Below are positions 27,166 through 35,394 of a stretch of DNA of 38,749 bases, one piece after another (the first letter of the stretch is position 1; each line of letters starts with the position of its first letter). Position numbers and translations under genes: made by a program. The notes under the pieces were generated by a model, which saw only the letters and a program-made list of their open reading frames with translations, was not told where the DNA came from and made no database searches. This stretch comes from Lautropia sp. GTDB taxonomy: Bacteria > Pseudomonadota > Gammaproteobacteria > Burkholderiales > Burkholderiaceae_E. Location: positions 1 through 38,749 of the forward strand of contig JAUNKF010000019.1 in assembly GCA_030532895.1 (NCBI GenBank). Reading direction: 5' to 3'.

Positions 27166-28122
27166 TCAGGAGAACCGTTCCTCGGGGCGCAGGTATCGCC
27201 ATTGCCCGACGGGCAATCGCCCCAGCGTGATCTGGCCCACACGGATGCGTTTCAGGCCGGTGACGCTCAGGCCGACCAGTTCGCACATGCGGCGGATTTG
27301 ACGATGCTTGCCCTCGCGCAGCACGAAGCGCAGCTGTTCGGGGTTCTGCCAGCTCACCTCGGCGGGTTTCAGGGCCTTGCCATCGAGTGACAGCCCGTGG
27401 CGCAACAACTGAAGCTTGTCGGTCGGGAAGGCCGCTTGAACATCCCGCTCGATGCTGCCGTAGCGCACGCGCACCAGATATTCCTTGCTGATCTCGCTGT
27501 TTTCACCGATCAGCTGGCGGGCGATGCGTCCGTCCTGGGTCAGCACGAGCAGTCCTACCGAATCGATGTCGAGCCGCCCGGCCACGGCCAGGCCACGTAG
27601 CTGCCGTCGATCGAAGCGCCGGGGCAGGGTGTCTTCGGCCCAGCGGCTGCGCTCATCGATCAGTGCCACGGCTGGCTCGTAGCCTTTTTCCGCTTGTCCG
27701 CTCACATAACCCACCGGCTTGTGCAGGAGGATCGTGACCTGTTCCTGTTGTTGTCGGGTGGCGGCCTTCGTCACCACCACCTGATCGCCCGGCAGCACCC
27801 GTTGGCCCATCTGGGCCGGTTGCCCGTTGACATGCACCCAGCCGCGGCTGATCCAGTCATCAGCCTCGCGCCGTGAGCAGGTGCCCTGCGCCGCCAGGTA
27901 CTTGTTCAGCCGTTCGCCATCCGGGGAGGGGCTGGCCAAAGGCAGGGCGCGGGGAGATGCGTGCCCAGGGGACATGGCGGCCAGCGGCTTCTTCGGCCTG
28001 GCAGGGCGCGGAGGGCGCTTGATCGATGAAGGTGTCGATGTCGAGCGCTCTCCTGCGCCGTCAGCCGCGTTGGCGCTTCCGGGCCGCTCAGGACGGGCGG
28101 GTTTCAGCTTCAGGCGTGACAT
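27166..28122 (-). CDS. 23S rRNA pseudouridine synthase, RluF-like
   Basis: A 318-residue RsuA/RluB-family enzyme. The first ~65 residues are a basic Pro/Arg/Lys-rich extension. An S4 RNA-binding domain follows (about 68-118: GERLNKYLAAQGTCSRREAD), then the synthase domain with catalytic D185 in AGRLDIDSVGLLVLTQDG. The C-terminal GKHRQIRRMCELVGLSVTGL and LGRLPVGQWRYL are closest, in my reading, to RluF, which modifies U2604 of 23S rRNA. RluB or RluE assignment cannot be excluded. It lies 12 bp downstream of the ComEA-like gene in the same direction, and converges with the GGDEF gene. Confidence 0.87.
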   Translation of the reverse strand: MSRLKLKPARPERPGSANAADGAGERSTSTPSSIKRPPRPARPKKPLAAMSPGHASPRALPLASPSPDGERLNKYLAAQGTCSRREADDWISRGWVHVNGQPAQMGQRVLPGDQVVVTKAATRQQQEQVTILLHKPVGYVSGQAEKGYEPAVALIDERSRWAEDTLPRRFDRRQLRGLAVAGRLDIDSVGLLVLTQDGRIARQLIGENSEISKEYLVRVRYGSIERDVQAAFPTDKLQLLRHGLSLDGKALKPAEVSWQNPEQLRFVLREGKHRQIRRMCELVGLSVTGLKRIRVGQITLGRLPVGQWRYLRPEERFS

Positions 28123-28134
28123 GGAAAAAAGGGA

Positions 28135-28674
28135 TCAGCGCTGGTGGGCGATGATCTGATCCTTGATGTTGTTGTAGACGTTGGCTGGCACGATCTTCTG
28201 GCGGAGCAGATCATCCTTGCCGGCGTAGGGGCGGCCCTTGATGATCGCTTTGGCACGTGCCGGACCGATACCGGGCAGGGCCGACAGCTCGGCTTCGCTG
28301 GCGCTGTTCAGATCGAGCTTGGTGGCGCGCTTCGTGCTTTCACGCGTGCTGGACGTGTGCTTGCCGACGGCGGCTTTGGCTTTGTCCTGCGCGTTGGCAG
28401 TGCCTTGGCGAGCTTGTTCTTTGGCCTTGTCCTTGGCTTTTGCCTGGCTTTTGTCCTGCACGGTTGTCCGGCTGCCATCAGCGGCCTGATGCATGGCTTT
28501 GGCCGGCGGCTGGGTGGCTGCAGGCTGGTATGCGCGTTGCGTGTTGATGCCTTTGTCGTCGGCCTGTGCAGCGGTGATGCTCAGGCACAAGCCCACGGCA
28601 GTGAGCAGCGCCAGTGCCGAGTGGTGCAGCTTGCGGGCGGGGGTGGGGGCCAAGTGGGGGGAACGTGGTGTCAT
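28135..28674 (-). CDS. ComEA-like secreted helix-hairpin-helix DNA-binding protein
   Basis: A 179-residue protein. The N-terminus has a signal-type hydrophobic stretch (ALALLTAVGLCLSITAAQA before DDK). A Lys/Ala/Gln-rich linker with a coiled-coil-like stretch (DKSQAKAKDKAKEQARQGTA) precedes the C-terminal helix-hairpin-helix domain (about 118-179), with LDLNSASEAELSALPGIGPA as diagnostic motif. ComEA proteins bind incoming DNA in the periplasm and ratchet it across the outer membrane during type IV pilus-driven transformation. Many betaproteobacteria carry several such paralogues, so a competence role is plausible but not shown. Upstream GGAAAG serves as ribosome-binding site. It is probably co-transcribed with the RluF-like gene. 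Confidence 0.82.
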   Translation of the reverse strand: MTPRSPHLAPTPARKLHHSALALLTAVGLCLSITAAQADDKGINTQRAYQPAATQPPAKAMHQAADGSRTTVQDKSQAKAKDKAKEQARQGTANAQDKAKAAVGKHTSSTRESTKRATKLDLNSASEAELSALPGIGPARAKAIIKGRPYAGKDDLLRQKIVPANVYNNIKDQIIAHQR

Positions 28675-28848
28675 GGTGATCTTTCCGATTGATCAGGGGC
28701 CGAGAGACAGGGTCTCAGCTGCCAGTGAAAGATTACCAAAAGCGGCGGCAAATCTGCAGACAGGGGCTGTTCATGCCAAAAGGCACTATCGACAGTGTGA
28801 GGCAGAGGGGGCGCGGGGATGGGCTGTGCAAAATGCCTGCCCAGAAAC

Positions 28849-28910
28849 GAAAAAAGCCCGCACGGATAAGCGTGCGGGCTAATCCACCAAAGGAGGAGGT
28901 GGAGGAGACA
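28849..28910 (-). ncRNA. Small RNA with anti-Shine-Dalgarno C-rich loop
   Basis: A ~62-nt transcript is predicted from a perfect -10 to a strong terminator. The 5' part reads GUCUCCUCC, then a hairpin UCCACC-UCCUCCUUU-GGUGGA whose loop is complementary to ribosome-binding sites (AGGAGGA). Next comes a 10-bp terminator stem (AGCCCGCACG/CGTGCGGGCT, 28855-28880) with a run of six Ts. Size, C-rich loop and terminator agree with what I recall of the family catalogued in Rfam as betaproteobacterial toxic small RNA. That match is from memory. It stands alone between a glycosyltransferase gene and the ComEA-like gene. Confidence 0.75.
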
Positions 28911-28916
28911 AAAATC

Positions 28917-28945
28917 ATTATAGGAAAAAGCCTGCGGCAATGCAA
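28917..28945 (-). promoter_or_regulatory. Promoter of the small RNA
   Basis: A perfect TATAAT (28917-28922) lies 17 bp after TTGCAT (28940-28945). Transcription would start near 28910, just before the conserved GTCTCC. An inverted repeat CAACA-ACC-TGTTG (about 28943-28955) overlaps or borders the -35 and could be an operator. Confidence 0.7.
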
Positions 28946-29375
28946 CAACCTGTTGTCGAAAAAACGCCCTTTTTTGGTATTCCTACGCGTCAAAAATCGT
29001 TTCTTGCGGGTTCAAAATGAGCAATTTCTCTGTAACTCATTGTTTTATAAGGATTAAGTCGGTGCTGTCATCAGGCGGCGCCTGTTTGTGTGCATCGCAA
29101 CATATCATCGTTGCCAATCATTTTGATAATCAGCGTTTATGGATGGTGCGGCATAAAGTGCAAACCATGAGGCCGTTTCTGCCTGGTGCGTGCCAGGTAC
29201 TTAGCGCGTGTTATGCACTTATTCGTCCCTTGATAAGCCCCTCTGGGCGCGCAGCACTGCGTTGAACCGCTCCATTCGTCGTCGCGACAGTCCCGCCGGG
29301 CGCACCACCGCGTTGTCAACTCGCTGCAGGGGCGACAAATAGGGCAGTCCGGGCGGCGGGTACGTGGGAAGCGTT
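28923..29375. other. Intergenic region between the small RNA and the glycosyltransferase
   Basis: The part next to the small RNA (to about 29060) is markedly AT-rich. Repeat copy C lies at 29203-29227. No coding region with protein-like composition was recognised; the open frames here have no start signals and no family resemblance. Confidence 0.5.
29203..29227 (-). repeat. Dispersed 25-bp intergenic repeat, copy C
   Basis: On the minus strand GACGAATAAGTGCATAACAC followed by GCGCT, one base from the consensus. It lies about 150 bp beyond the stop of the glycosyltransferase, in the same orientation as that gene. Confidence 0.65.
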
Positions 29376-30227
29376 TCAGCTTCGTGCCAGACGGGCAGCG
29401 AGCGCCTTCAAGACCTCGGCATCGACGGCCGGATCGAATTTGCGGGCGAAAAGCTGTTCAGAGGCTTCCAGCCGGGGCAGGTCTTCCATCGTGAACACCT
29501 TGGGGTGTGAGCCACCGTCGCGCCAGTCCACCTCGTGAACATGCCGGTTCTGCACGGTGTCGGCAAAGGGCGAGTTCATGATGAAGCTTTGCACCATCAC
29601 TTCATCCGGGCGGTAGGTGCGGGTCATGGCCTGGCGCCAGGCGGGCAGGCGGGGCGATTGCATCAGGTGTTCACAGAAGGCCCGGTTCAACACCATGTAA
29701 CGGCTGCCACCCACATAGCGGGTGTCGGCGCCGAGATTTGGTGTCCAGCGATCGCGACGGAGCTTGGGCACGTTCCAGCCTGATTTCATGAACGGCAGCT
29801 CCAGCCGGATGCGCTCGATCCGGGCCATCGGATCCACCCAGTGCTGGTGCGGATCGAAGTGTTCGAGGAAGTTCTGTTCGCCCTTGCCGTCGAACCAGGC
29901 GCGGATGGCGTCCTGAGATTGGAGCGGAAAATCCTGGCCCGACAGGTTGATCAGCATCTGCCAGGGCTCTGGACGGGCAAGCAGTTGGGCGATGCCGTCC
30001 AGCCGGGACTGCATCAGGCTCCAGGAGGCCCAGCGCAGGTCGGTGGCCTTGGCGATGATCACGTTGGGATGCTGGCGGGCAAACTGCTGCAGCACGGCTT
30101 CTTGGCCCGACAGGGATTTGCTGTCAGGCTGGATCAGATAGAGATTGTCCGGGTGCTGAAGGGCGGCCAGCAGGGCCACCAGCTGTGCCGGGTTCTGGTG
30201 TGCGGTGATTTGGTAGGCGAGGCGCAA
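29376..30227 (-). CDS. Core-2/I-branching (GT14-type) glycosyltransferase
   Basis: About 283 residues. The sequence begins LAYQITAHQNPAQLVALLAA and continues with the GT14 hallmarks: LINLSGQDFPLQ; YVGGSRYMVLNRAFCEHL, equivalent to the GSQWF-type motif; RPDEVMVQSFIMNSPF; and a closing LFARKFDP, the usual bacterial end motif. GT14 enzymes in animals add N-acetylglucosamine branches; bacterial members, found beside polysaccharide genes, probably transfer sugars from nucleotide donors, with unknown product. I prefer a TTG start at 30227, eight bases after AAGGG. An ATG at 30338 would add 37 residues before the usual family start. It stands alone, with no polysaccharide cluster nearby. Confidence 0.82.
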   Translation of the reverse strand: MRLAYQITAHQNPAQLVALLAALQHPDNLYLIQPDSKSLSGQEAVLQQFARQHPNVIIAKATDLRWASWSLMQSRLDGIAQLLARPEPWQMLINLSGQDFPLQSQDAIRAWFDGKGEQNFLEHFDPHQHWVDPMARIERIRLELPFMKSGWNVPKLRRDRWTPNLGADTRYVGGSRYMVLNRAFCEHLMQSPRLPAWRQAMTRTYRPDEVMVQSFIMNSPFADTVQNRHVHEVDWRDGGSHPKVFTMEDLPRLEASEQLFARKFDPAVDAEVLKALAARLARS

Positions 30228-30610
30228 GATGAAGACCCTTGAGCGTGTGGTGAACGCATGCCTGTTGCTGCCAAGCCGCTTGCAAACCCGTGGTGTAGGG
30301 CACGTGAGCGCGTGTTCGCGATCGGCTACGTTGGGCAACGTCGCGATCCGGTCATCAGGTGTTGGCAGTGGTTTTGAGCAACAGGCGCCGGGTTTTACGG
30401 TAACAGAAAGCCCGCCAGCGCTGGGTTACGCTTTGGCACGAGCCTGCGGGCAGGAGACAAACTGGCAGCCTGCTCCGACGAGTGGTTGCAGCGGGGGCTG
30501 TGAGCGCGGATTCGGTCTGCGTGAAAGCCGTTTGGGCGTGCATGAGGTGCGAAGGCGGCTTTGAGTGCCTGCCGCCCAAGTGCGGGGATGAACAAGGTGC
30601 GCCACACGGG
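30228..30610. other. Intergenic region between ffh and the glycosyltransferase
   Basis: No gene recognised. It contains a short GGCGGC/GCCGCC inverted repeat beyond the ffh stop (about 30550-30572), without a U-tract, and ACGTTG-GG-CAACGT at about 30328-30341. Neither is a convincing terminator. Confidence 0.4.
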
Positions 30611-32002
30611 CTACTGCCCCATGCCGCCACCGCCCATCATGCCGCCCATGCCGCCGTTGCCCATCATGCCCTTCATGGCGCGCATCATCTTCGCCAGGCC
30701 ACCTTTTTGCATCTTCTTCATCACCGCCTGCATCTGGTTGAACTGGTTGAGCAGGCGGTTCACATCCTGCACCGGCACGCCCGCACCGGCGGCGATCCGG
30801 CGCTTGCGGCTGGCCTTGATCAGCTCGGGTTTTTCACGCTCGAAGGGGGTCATCGCGTGGATGATGCCCTGCATCCGGCGCATGTCGCGTTCGGCCTTGT
30901 CGAGGTCGCCCGGCTTGGCCTTGCCCTGAATGTCGGCCGGCAGCTTGTCCATCAGCGAGCTGAGGCCGCCCATCTTCTTCATCTGACCGATCTGCTGCAG
31001 GAAGTCGTTCAGGTCGAAGCGGGCGCCTTTTTTCAGCTTGTCGGCCAGGTCACGCGCGGCCTCATGATCGACATTGGCATGGGCTTGCTCCACCAGCGCC
31101 ACGATGTCGCCCATGCCGAGAATGCGGTTGGCCATCCGGTCGGGGTGGAAGACATCCAGCCCGGTGAGTTTTTCGCCCACACCCACGAACTTGATCGGCT
31201 TGCCGGTGACGGCCTTGACCGACAGCGCCGCACCGCCGCGTGAATCGCCGTCGAGCTTGGTCAGCACGACACCGGTGAGCGGCAGCGTCTCGTTGAAGGC
31301 TTTGGCGGTGTTGACCGCATCCTGGCCCTGCATCGCATCGACGACGAAGAGCGTCTCGATGGGCTTGAGCGTGTCGTGCAGCAGGCGGATTTCGTCCATC
31401 ATCGCCTGATCGATGCCCAGCCGGCCGGCCGTGTCGACGATCAGCACGTCGTGATAATGGTTTTTGGCCCAGTCGACGGCGGCGCGCGCGATGTCGGCCG
31501 GTTTCTGGTCTGGCTGCGAGGGGAAGAAATCGACCCCGGCCTGGCCGGCCACCGTTTTCAGCTGCTCGATGGCAGCCGGACGATACACGTCGCAGGAGAC
31601 GGTCAGCACTTTCTTCTTGCGGTTTTCTCGCAACCACTTGGAAATTTTGCCGACGGTGGTGGTCTTGCCGGCGCCCTGAAGACCGGCCATCAGGATGATG
31701 GCGGGCGGCTGGGCGGCCAGATCCAGCTCGGCCGTTTCGCCGCCGATCAGCTCCACCATCGCGTTGTGGACGATGCCCACCAGCGCCTGACCGGGGCTGA
31801 GCGACTGCAGCACCTCCTGCCCCAAGGCTTTTTCCTTCACCTGGGCGATGAAATCCCGCACGACGGGCAGGGCCACGTCGGCTTCCAGCAGCGCGATGCG
31901 GATTTCACGCAACATGTCCTGCGTGTTGGCTTCGGTCAGGCGGGCTTCGCCGCGCATCGTCTTGACGATGCGGGCAAGACGTTGGGAAAGGCTGTCAAAC
32001 AT
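30611..32002 (-). CDS. ffh: Signal recognition particle GTPase Ffh
   Basis: A 463-residue SRP54 homologue. An N-domain four-helix bundle (residues 1-90, MFDSLSQRLARIVKTMRGEA) is followed by the GTPase G-domain. This has P-loop GLQGAGKTTT near residue 108, DTAGR (DVLIVDTAGRLG) and TKLDGDSRGGAALS. The methionine-rich M-domain (about 325-463) ends in a Gly/Met tail (NGGMGGMMGGGGMG) and binds signal sequences and 4.5S RNA. Together with 4.5S RNA and FtsY it targets membrane proteins co-translationally. It is divergent from ccsA, the usual Burkholderiales order. Length and motifs are normal. Confidence 0.98.
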   Translation of the reverse strand: MFDSLSQRLARIVKTMRGEARLTEANTQDMLREIRIALLEADVALPVVRDFIAQVKEKALGQEVLQSLSPGQALVGIVHNAMVELIGGETAELDLAAQPPAIILMAGLQGAGKTTTVGKISKWLRENRKKKVLTVSCDVYRPAAIEQLKTVAGQAGVDFFPSQPDQKPADIARAAVDWAKNHYHDVLIVDTAGRLGIDQAMMDEIRLLHDTLKPIETLFVVDAMQGQDAVNTAKAFNETLPLTGVVLTKLDGDSRGGAALSVKAVTGKPIKFVGVGEKLTGLDVFHPDRMANRILGMGDIVALVEQAHANVDHEAARDLADKLKKGARFDLNDFLQQIGQMKKMGGLSSLMDKLPADIQGKAKPGDLDKAERDMRRMQGIIHAMTPFEREKPELIKASRKRRIAAGAGVPVQDVNRLLNQFNQMQAVMKKMQKGGLAKMMRAMKGMMGNGGMGGMMGGGGMGQ

Positions 32003-32204
32003 GAATCATCCGGCCAAATGGCGGTGAAAGGAGAATGAACGGAAGCTTGAAAGGTGCCATGCCCGGATGGGGTTGGTGGCAGCACCGACGAGCGGGCTGC
32101 GCAAGACCCCTGAGCGGCGGCGTCCGGGATGGATCGAAGGCGCACCGAGCGTGAACGGCAGGCCGCAGTATTGCACGGCCAGGCGCCGGGCAGAGTAAAC
32201 TGCG

Positions 32205-33167
32205 ATGGTGAGCATTGTACTGACTATCTTTTTCGGGCTGCTGCTGCATTCCGGCCTGCCTGCGCTGCTACTGTATGGCCTGACGGCCTGGCGATATTGG
32301 CGGCGTGAGCCAGCGTTGCTGGCAGGCACGGACGGCGCGGCGGCCGGACGAGGGGCGGGGAGCGCTGCTTCTGCCACCACGCGCGTGTCCGCCCCCGGCC
32401 AGGATGGGCGTGCAGCCGTGCAGGGGCCAGGGTTGGATCCCTGGATGTTTTCGGCCTTGTTGGCTCATGCTGCCGCATTGGCCGGGGCGTGGGTGCCCAG
32501 TACCTTGCATTTCGGCTTTGCCTATTTGCTCTCGGCCACCCTCTGGATTGCACTTTTCCTGATCTGGCTCGAAAGCTGGCGGGTGAGTCTTGGGCGCTTG
32601 CCGATGCTGTTGTCGCTTCTCGCGATGCCGGTGGTCGTGTTGCCGAGGATCTTTCCGGGGCAGGCCTTCCCGTTGGATCAGCAGGCGCCGCTTTTCGTGC
32701 CGCACCTCGTCGTGGGCACGCTTGCCTATGGCATGGTCTTCATGGCGGCGTTGGTGGCGCTCGTGATGGCGGCGGCCGAGCACCGCCTGCACCCCCGGCG
32801 CAAGGAACGAGGCAGTAGCGGCCTGGCCGCGCTGATCGCCAAGGGCCACCGCACGCTGCCGCCCTTGATGGTGCTGGAGCGCATCCTCTTTCAGGTGATC
32901 AGCGTGGCCTTCGTGCTGCTGCTGCTCACTACCGTCAGTGGCGTGGTGTTCAGTGAGGAAATTTTCGGTCGTCCGTTGCCGCTGAATCACAAGACCGTCT
33001 TTTCGCTGGTGGCAACAGTATTCTTTGGGTTGCTGCTCGTGGGGCGCTGGCTATGGGGCTGGCGCGGGCGGCTCGCCATTCGCCTCACGCTGGGCGGATT
33101 CATCCTGTTGCTGCTCTCTTATGTGGGCAGCCGCTTTGTGATGGAAGTGGTGTTGCAGCGCATTTGA
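32205..33167 (+). CDS. CcsA/YpjD-family cytochrome c assembly-like membrane protein
   Basis: A 320-residue protein with about eight membrane helices. The domain matches the cytochrome c assembly (CcsA/CcmC/HemX) superfamily: HFGFAYLLSATLWIALFLIW, then PLFVPHLVVGTLAYGMVFMA and, near the end, NHKTVFSLVATVFFGLLLVG with conserved His residues likely to sit near heme. The YpjD group is found next to ffh in most proteobacteria; its role is not settled (heme handling suspected). Between helices 1 and 2 is a ~30-residue Ala/Gly-rich insertion (GTDGAAAGRGAGSAASATTR). The ATG at 32205 is divergent from ffh. Confidence 0.88.
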   Translation: MVSIVLTIFFGLLLHSGLPALLLYGLTAWRYWRREPALLAGTDGAAAGRGAGSAASATTRVSAPGQDGRAAVQGPGLDPWMFSALLAHAAALAGAWVPSTLHFGFAYLLSATLWIALFLIWLESWRVSLGRLPMLLSLLAMPVVVLPRIFPGQAFPLDQQAPLFVPHLVVGTLAYGMVFMAALVALVMAAAEHRLHPRRKERGSSGLAALIAKGHRTLPPLMVLERILFQVISVAFVLLLLTTVSGVVFSEEIFGRPLPLNHKTVFSLVATVFFGLLLVGRWLWGWRGRLAIRLTLGGFILLLLSYVGSRFVMEVVLQRI

Positions 33168-33182
33168 AAAGACGGATCACGT

Positions 33183-33470
33183 GTGGGCAAGATAGTTTTC
33201 TGGATATTGGTGGGACTGGCCGTGATGCTGCTCGTCAAGCAGATGGGGCCGGCGCGCAAGCTCGACCGCCGACGCCATGCAGGGCTGGCGGGGCGGGGTG
33301 CTGATGTCGATGCGGGCGAACGGACGCCGACGCATGACGTGATTCTGGCCTGCGCGGTGTGCGGCGTGCATGTGCCGGCGTCCGAGGCGGTCTTTGAGTC
33401 GGGGCGGGTGTATTGCAGCGAGTCTCATCGTGACGAGGGGCGGGCCGCACTCGCCAACGATCAGGGCTGA
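33183..33470 (+). CDS. PP0621-family small membrane-anchored zinc-binding protein
   Basis: A 95-residue protein starting at a GTG (no ATG is available). One N-terminal helix (IVFWILVGLAVMLLVKQM) is followed by a short linker and a zinc-finger-like module: CAVCGVHVPASEAVFESGRV, then YCSESHRDEG, giving C-x2-C and C-x3-H ligands. The family is named after Pseudomonas putida PP0621 and occurs between ccsA and pilS in Burkholderiales; function unknown. The gene begins 15 bp after the ccsA stop and ends about 145 bp before pilS, so it belongs to the same transcription block. Confidence 0.85.
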   Translation: MGKIVFWILVGLAVMLLVKQMGPARKLDRRRHAGLAGRGADVDAGERTPTHDVILACAVCGVHVPASEAVFESGRVYCSESHRDEGRAALANDQG

Positions 33471-33615
33471 GTGCGCCCAATTCCCTGGAGCGTGGCATGC
33501 CCTGCTTTCTCCCCGCCGAAGCCTCTCCGGGCCTGCAGAACGTCGTGCCCTTTTCATGCCGGCATGGCGCCGGGCCGGCGATATCCGCAACGGCTTCAGG
33601 AGGCGCCTCAACGCC

Positions 33616-35394
33616 ATGACAAGCGCTATGCACGGGCTGCGTGAGCCGCCGCGCTCACAAAGCAGCACGTTCTGGACATCCCTGCGCTATCTGGCCGATG
33701 GTCGGCTGATCATTTCATTGTTGCTCCTGATCTACATCCCCGTGCTGGGGCCGGATCAGTCGGGCGTGCAGGCGCCATCGCGCAGCCTTTTCGTCGGGCT
33801 GACGGTGTTCTATCTGGGTTTTGCGCTGGCCTCCTCGGTGCTGGTTCGCAAGCTGCAGCGCGGATTTGCCTATCAGCTCTTTGCGCAGGTGACCGTCGAC
33901 ATCCTGATGATCGGGCTGATCGTGTATGCCAGTGACGGGCGCAGCGGGCTGGGTGCGTTGATGATCACGCCGGTGGCCGGTGCAGCCATCCTGTCGGCGC
34001 CGCGGCCGTCGCTTGCGGTGGCCGCCGCCGCATCGCTCACGCTCTTGGGTGAGACGGCCTGGCGCATCCTGAAGCGGCATGAAACGATGGGGGCGTCCAC
34101 CATCGGCAATGAGCTGATGATCGCAGCCTTCATCAGCGCCTCGCTGTTTTTCACGGCCCTGGTGGTCAACCGGCTGGCCCGCCGTTTGGCCATGCAGGAG
34201 TGGCTCGCCATCCGTCGGGGTGAGGATCTGCGCAACCAGCGTGCCATCAATGCACTGGTGGTGGCCGAGCTGGATCAGGGCGTGATGGTGTTCGATCCGC
34301 GCGGGGTGCCCAAGGACATGAACCCCAAAGCCAGGGCGATGCTCAAGCTGCCGATGGGGGTGCCGGTGTCGGAGGCCGATCCAAGGGCGCTTGCACAATT
34401 GCGGCAAATTCTGGATGCGCCGGGCAAGGTGGTGGACATGCAGATAGGCGGCCCTGGCCAGGGACATTGGATTCGGGCGCGGGTGCTGACTGGCACGTCG
34501 CATGCCTTGAGGGTGGATGATGGTGGCGAGCAGCCCTATTATCCGGACGCGGACAACGGGCGTGCCGGGCGTGCACTGCTCGATCGGGTGGTGTTGCTTG
34601 AAGACCTGAAACGGGTGGAAGACCGGGCGCAGCAATTGAAGCTCGCCTCGATGGGGCGCCTGTCGGCCTCGATCGCGCATGAAATTCGTAACCCGCTGGG
34701 CGCCATTCGGCATGCCGGCAACCTGTTGGCCGAGCAGGTGCAGGCGCCTCATCACAAACGGCTCACCGCCATCATCGAGAACAGCACGCTGCGCATCGAC
34801 CGGATCATCGAGGATGTGCTGTCGATGGCAAGGCGTGGCGCCACGCGCGAAAGCCTGTCGTTGCCAGTGTGGCAGGCGCAGTTCATGCCGGAATTTCTGG
34901 CCGACAAACAGGTCCCGCCCGAGCGCATCGTTTGGCAATTCGACACCGATCAGCCAATGCTTTTCGATCCGAATCATTTGCGGCAAGTGATGGTGAACCT
35001 GCTGGTCAATGCCCTGCGTTATGCCAGTGAGGTGCCTGGTGCGATCCGGGTATGCTGGTGCCTCGATGCACAGGGCAAGGCGCAACTGTGGGTGCTCGAT
35101 GACGGGCCGGGCATCGAAGCCGCTCAGCGGCAGCATCTGTTTGAACCTTTTTTCACGACCGAGGCGCGGGGGACGGGCCTGGGCCTGCACATGACACAGG
35201 AACTGTGCACGGCCAATGGGGCGTCGATCCGGTATGAGCTACCAGGCATGCTCGATGAGTGTCTGGCACAGGGGCGTCATGTAGCCGGTTTCGTGATCAC
35301 GCCGGCCTCGATGTCCTCAGCCGTGCAGGCTGTCGACGATCATCTGCCATTCTCCGAATCTGAAACCGAGAACCAACATGATGGAACGCCATGA
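33616..35394 (+). CDS. pilS: Type IV pilus sensor histidine kinase PilS
   Basis: A 592-residue kinase. I chose the ATG at 33616, 12 bases after AGGAGG; the frame is open to 33370 but overlaps the PP0621 gene and is not membrane-like there. Six hydrophobic segments (about 30-190) form the PilS sensor that reads pilin levels in the membrane. A PAS-like region follows (about 210-300, LVVAELDQGVMVFDPRGVPK). The kinase core has H355 in SIAHEIRNPLGAIRHAGNLL, N-box QVMVNLLVNALRYA, LDDGPGIE and TGLGLHMTQ. It phosphorylates PilR. The stop overlaps the pilR start by 17 bp. Confidence 0.95.
   Translation: MTSAMHGLREPPRSQSSTFWTSLRYLADGRLIISLLLLIYIPVLGPDQSGVQAPSRSLFVGLTVFYLGFALASSVLVRKLQRGFAYQLFAQVTVDILMIGLIVYASDGRSGLGALMITPVAGAAILSAPRPSLAVAAAASLTLLGETAWRILKRHETMGASTIGNELMIAAFISASLFFTALVVNRLARRLAMQEWLAIRRGEDLRNQRAINALVVAELDQGVMVFDPRGVPKDMNPKARAMLKLPMGVPVSEADPRALAQLRQILDAPGKVVDMQIGGPGQGHWIRARVLTGTSHALRVDDGGEQPYYPDADNGRAGRALLDRVVLLEDLKRVEDRAQQLKLASMGRLSASIAHEIRNPLGAIRHAGNLLAEQVQAPHHKRLTAIIENSTLRIDRIIEDVLSMARRGATRESLSLPVWQAQFMPEFLADKQVPPERIVWQFDTDQPMLFDPNHLRQVMVNLLVNALRYASEVPGAIRVCWCLDAQGKAQLWVLDDGPGIEAAQRQHLFEPFFTTEARGTGLGLHMTQELCTANGASIRYELPGMLDECLAQGRHVAGFVITPASMSSAVQAVDDHLPFSESETENQHDGTP

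Noticed and set aside
33715-35190. 491-codon minus-strand open frame over pilS
   Set aside because: Antisense to a complete histidine kinase with all motifs.
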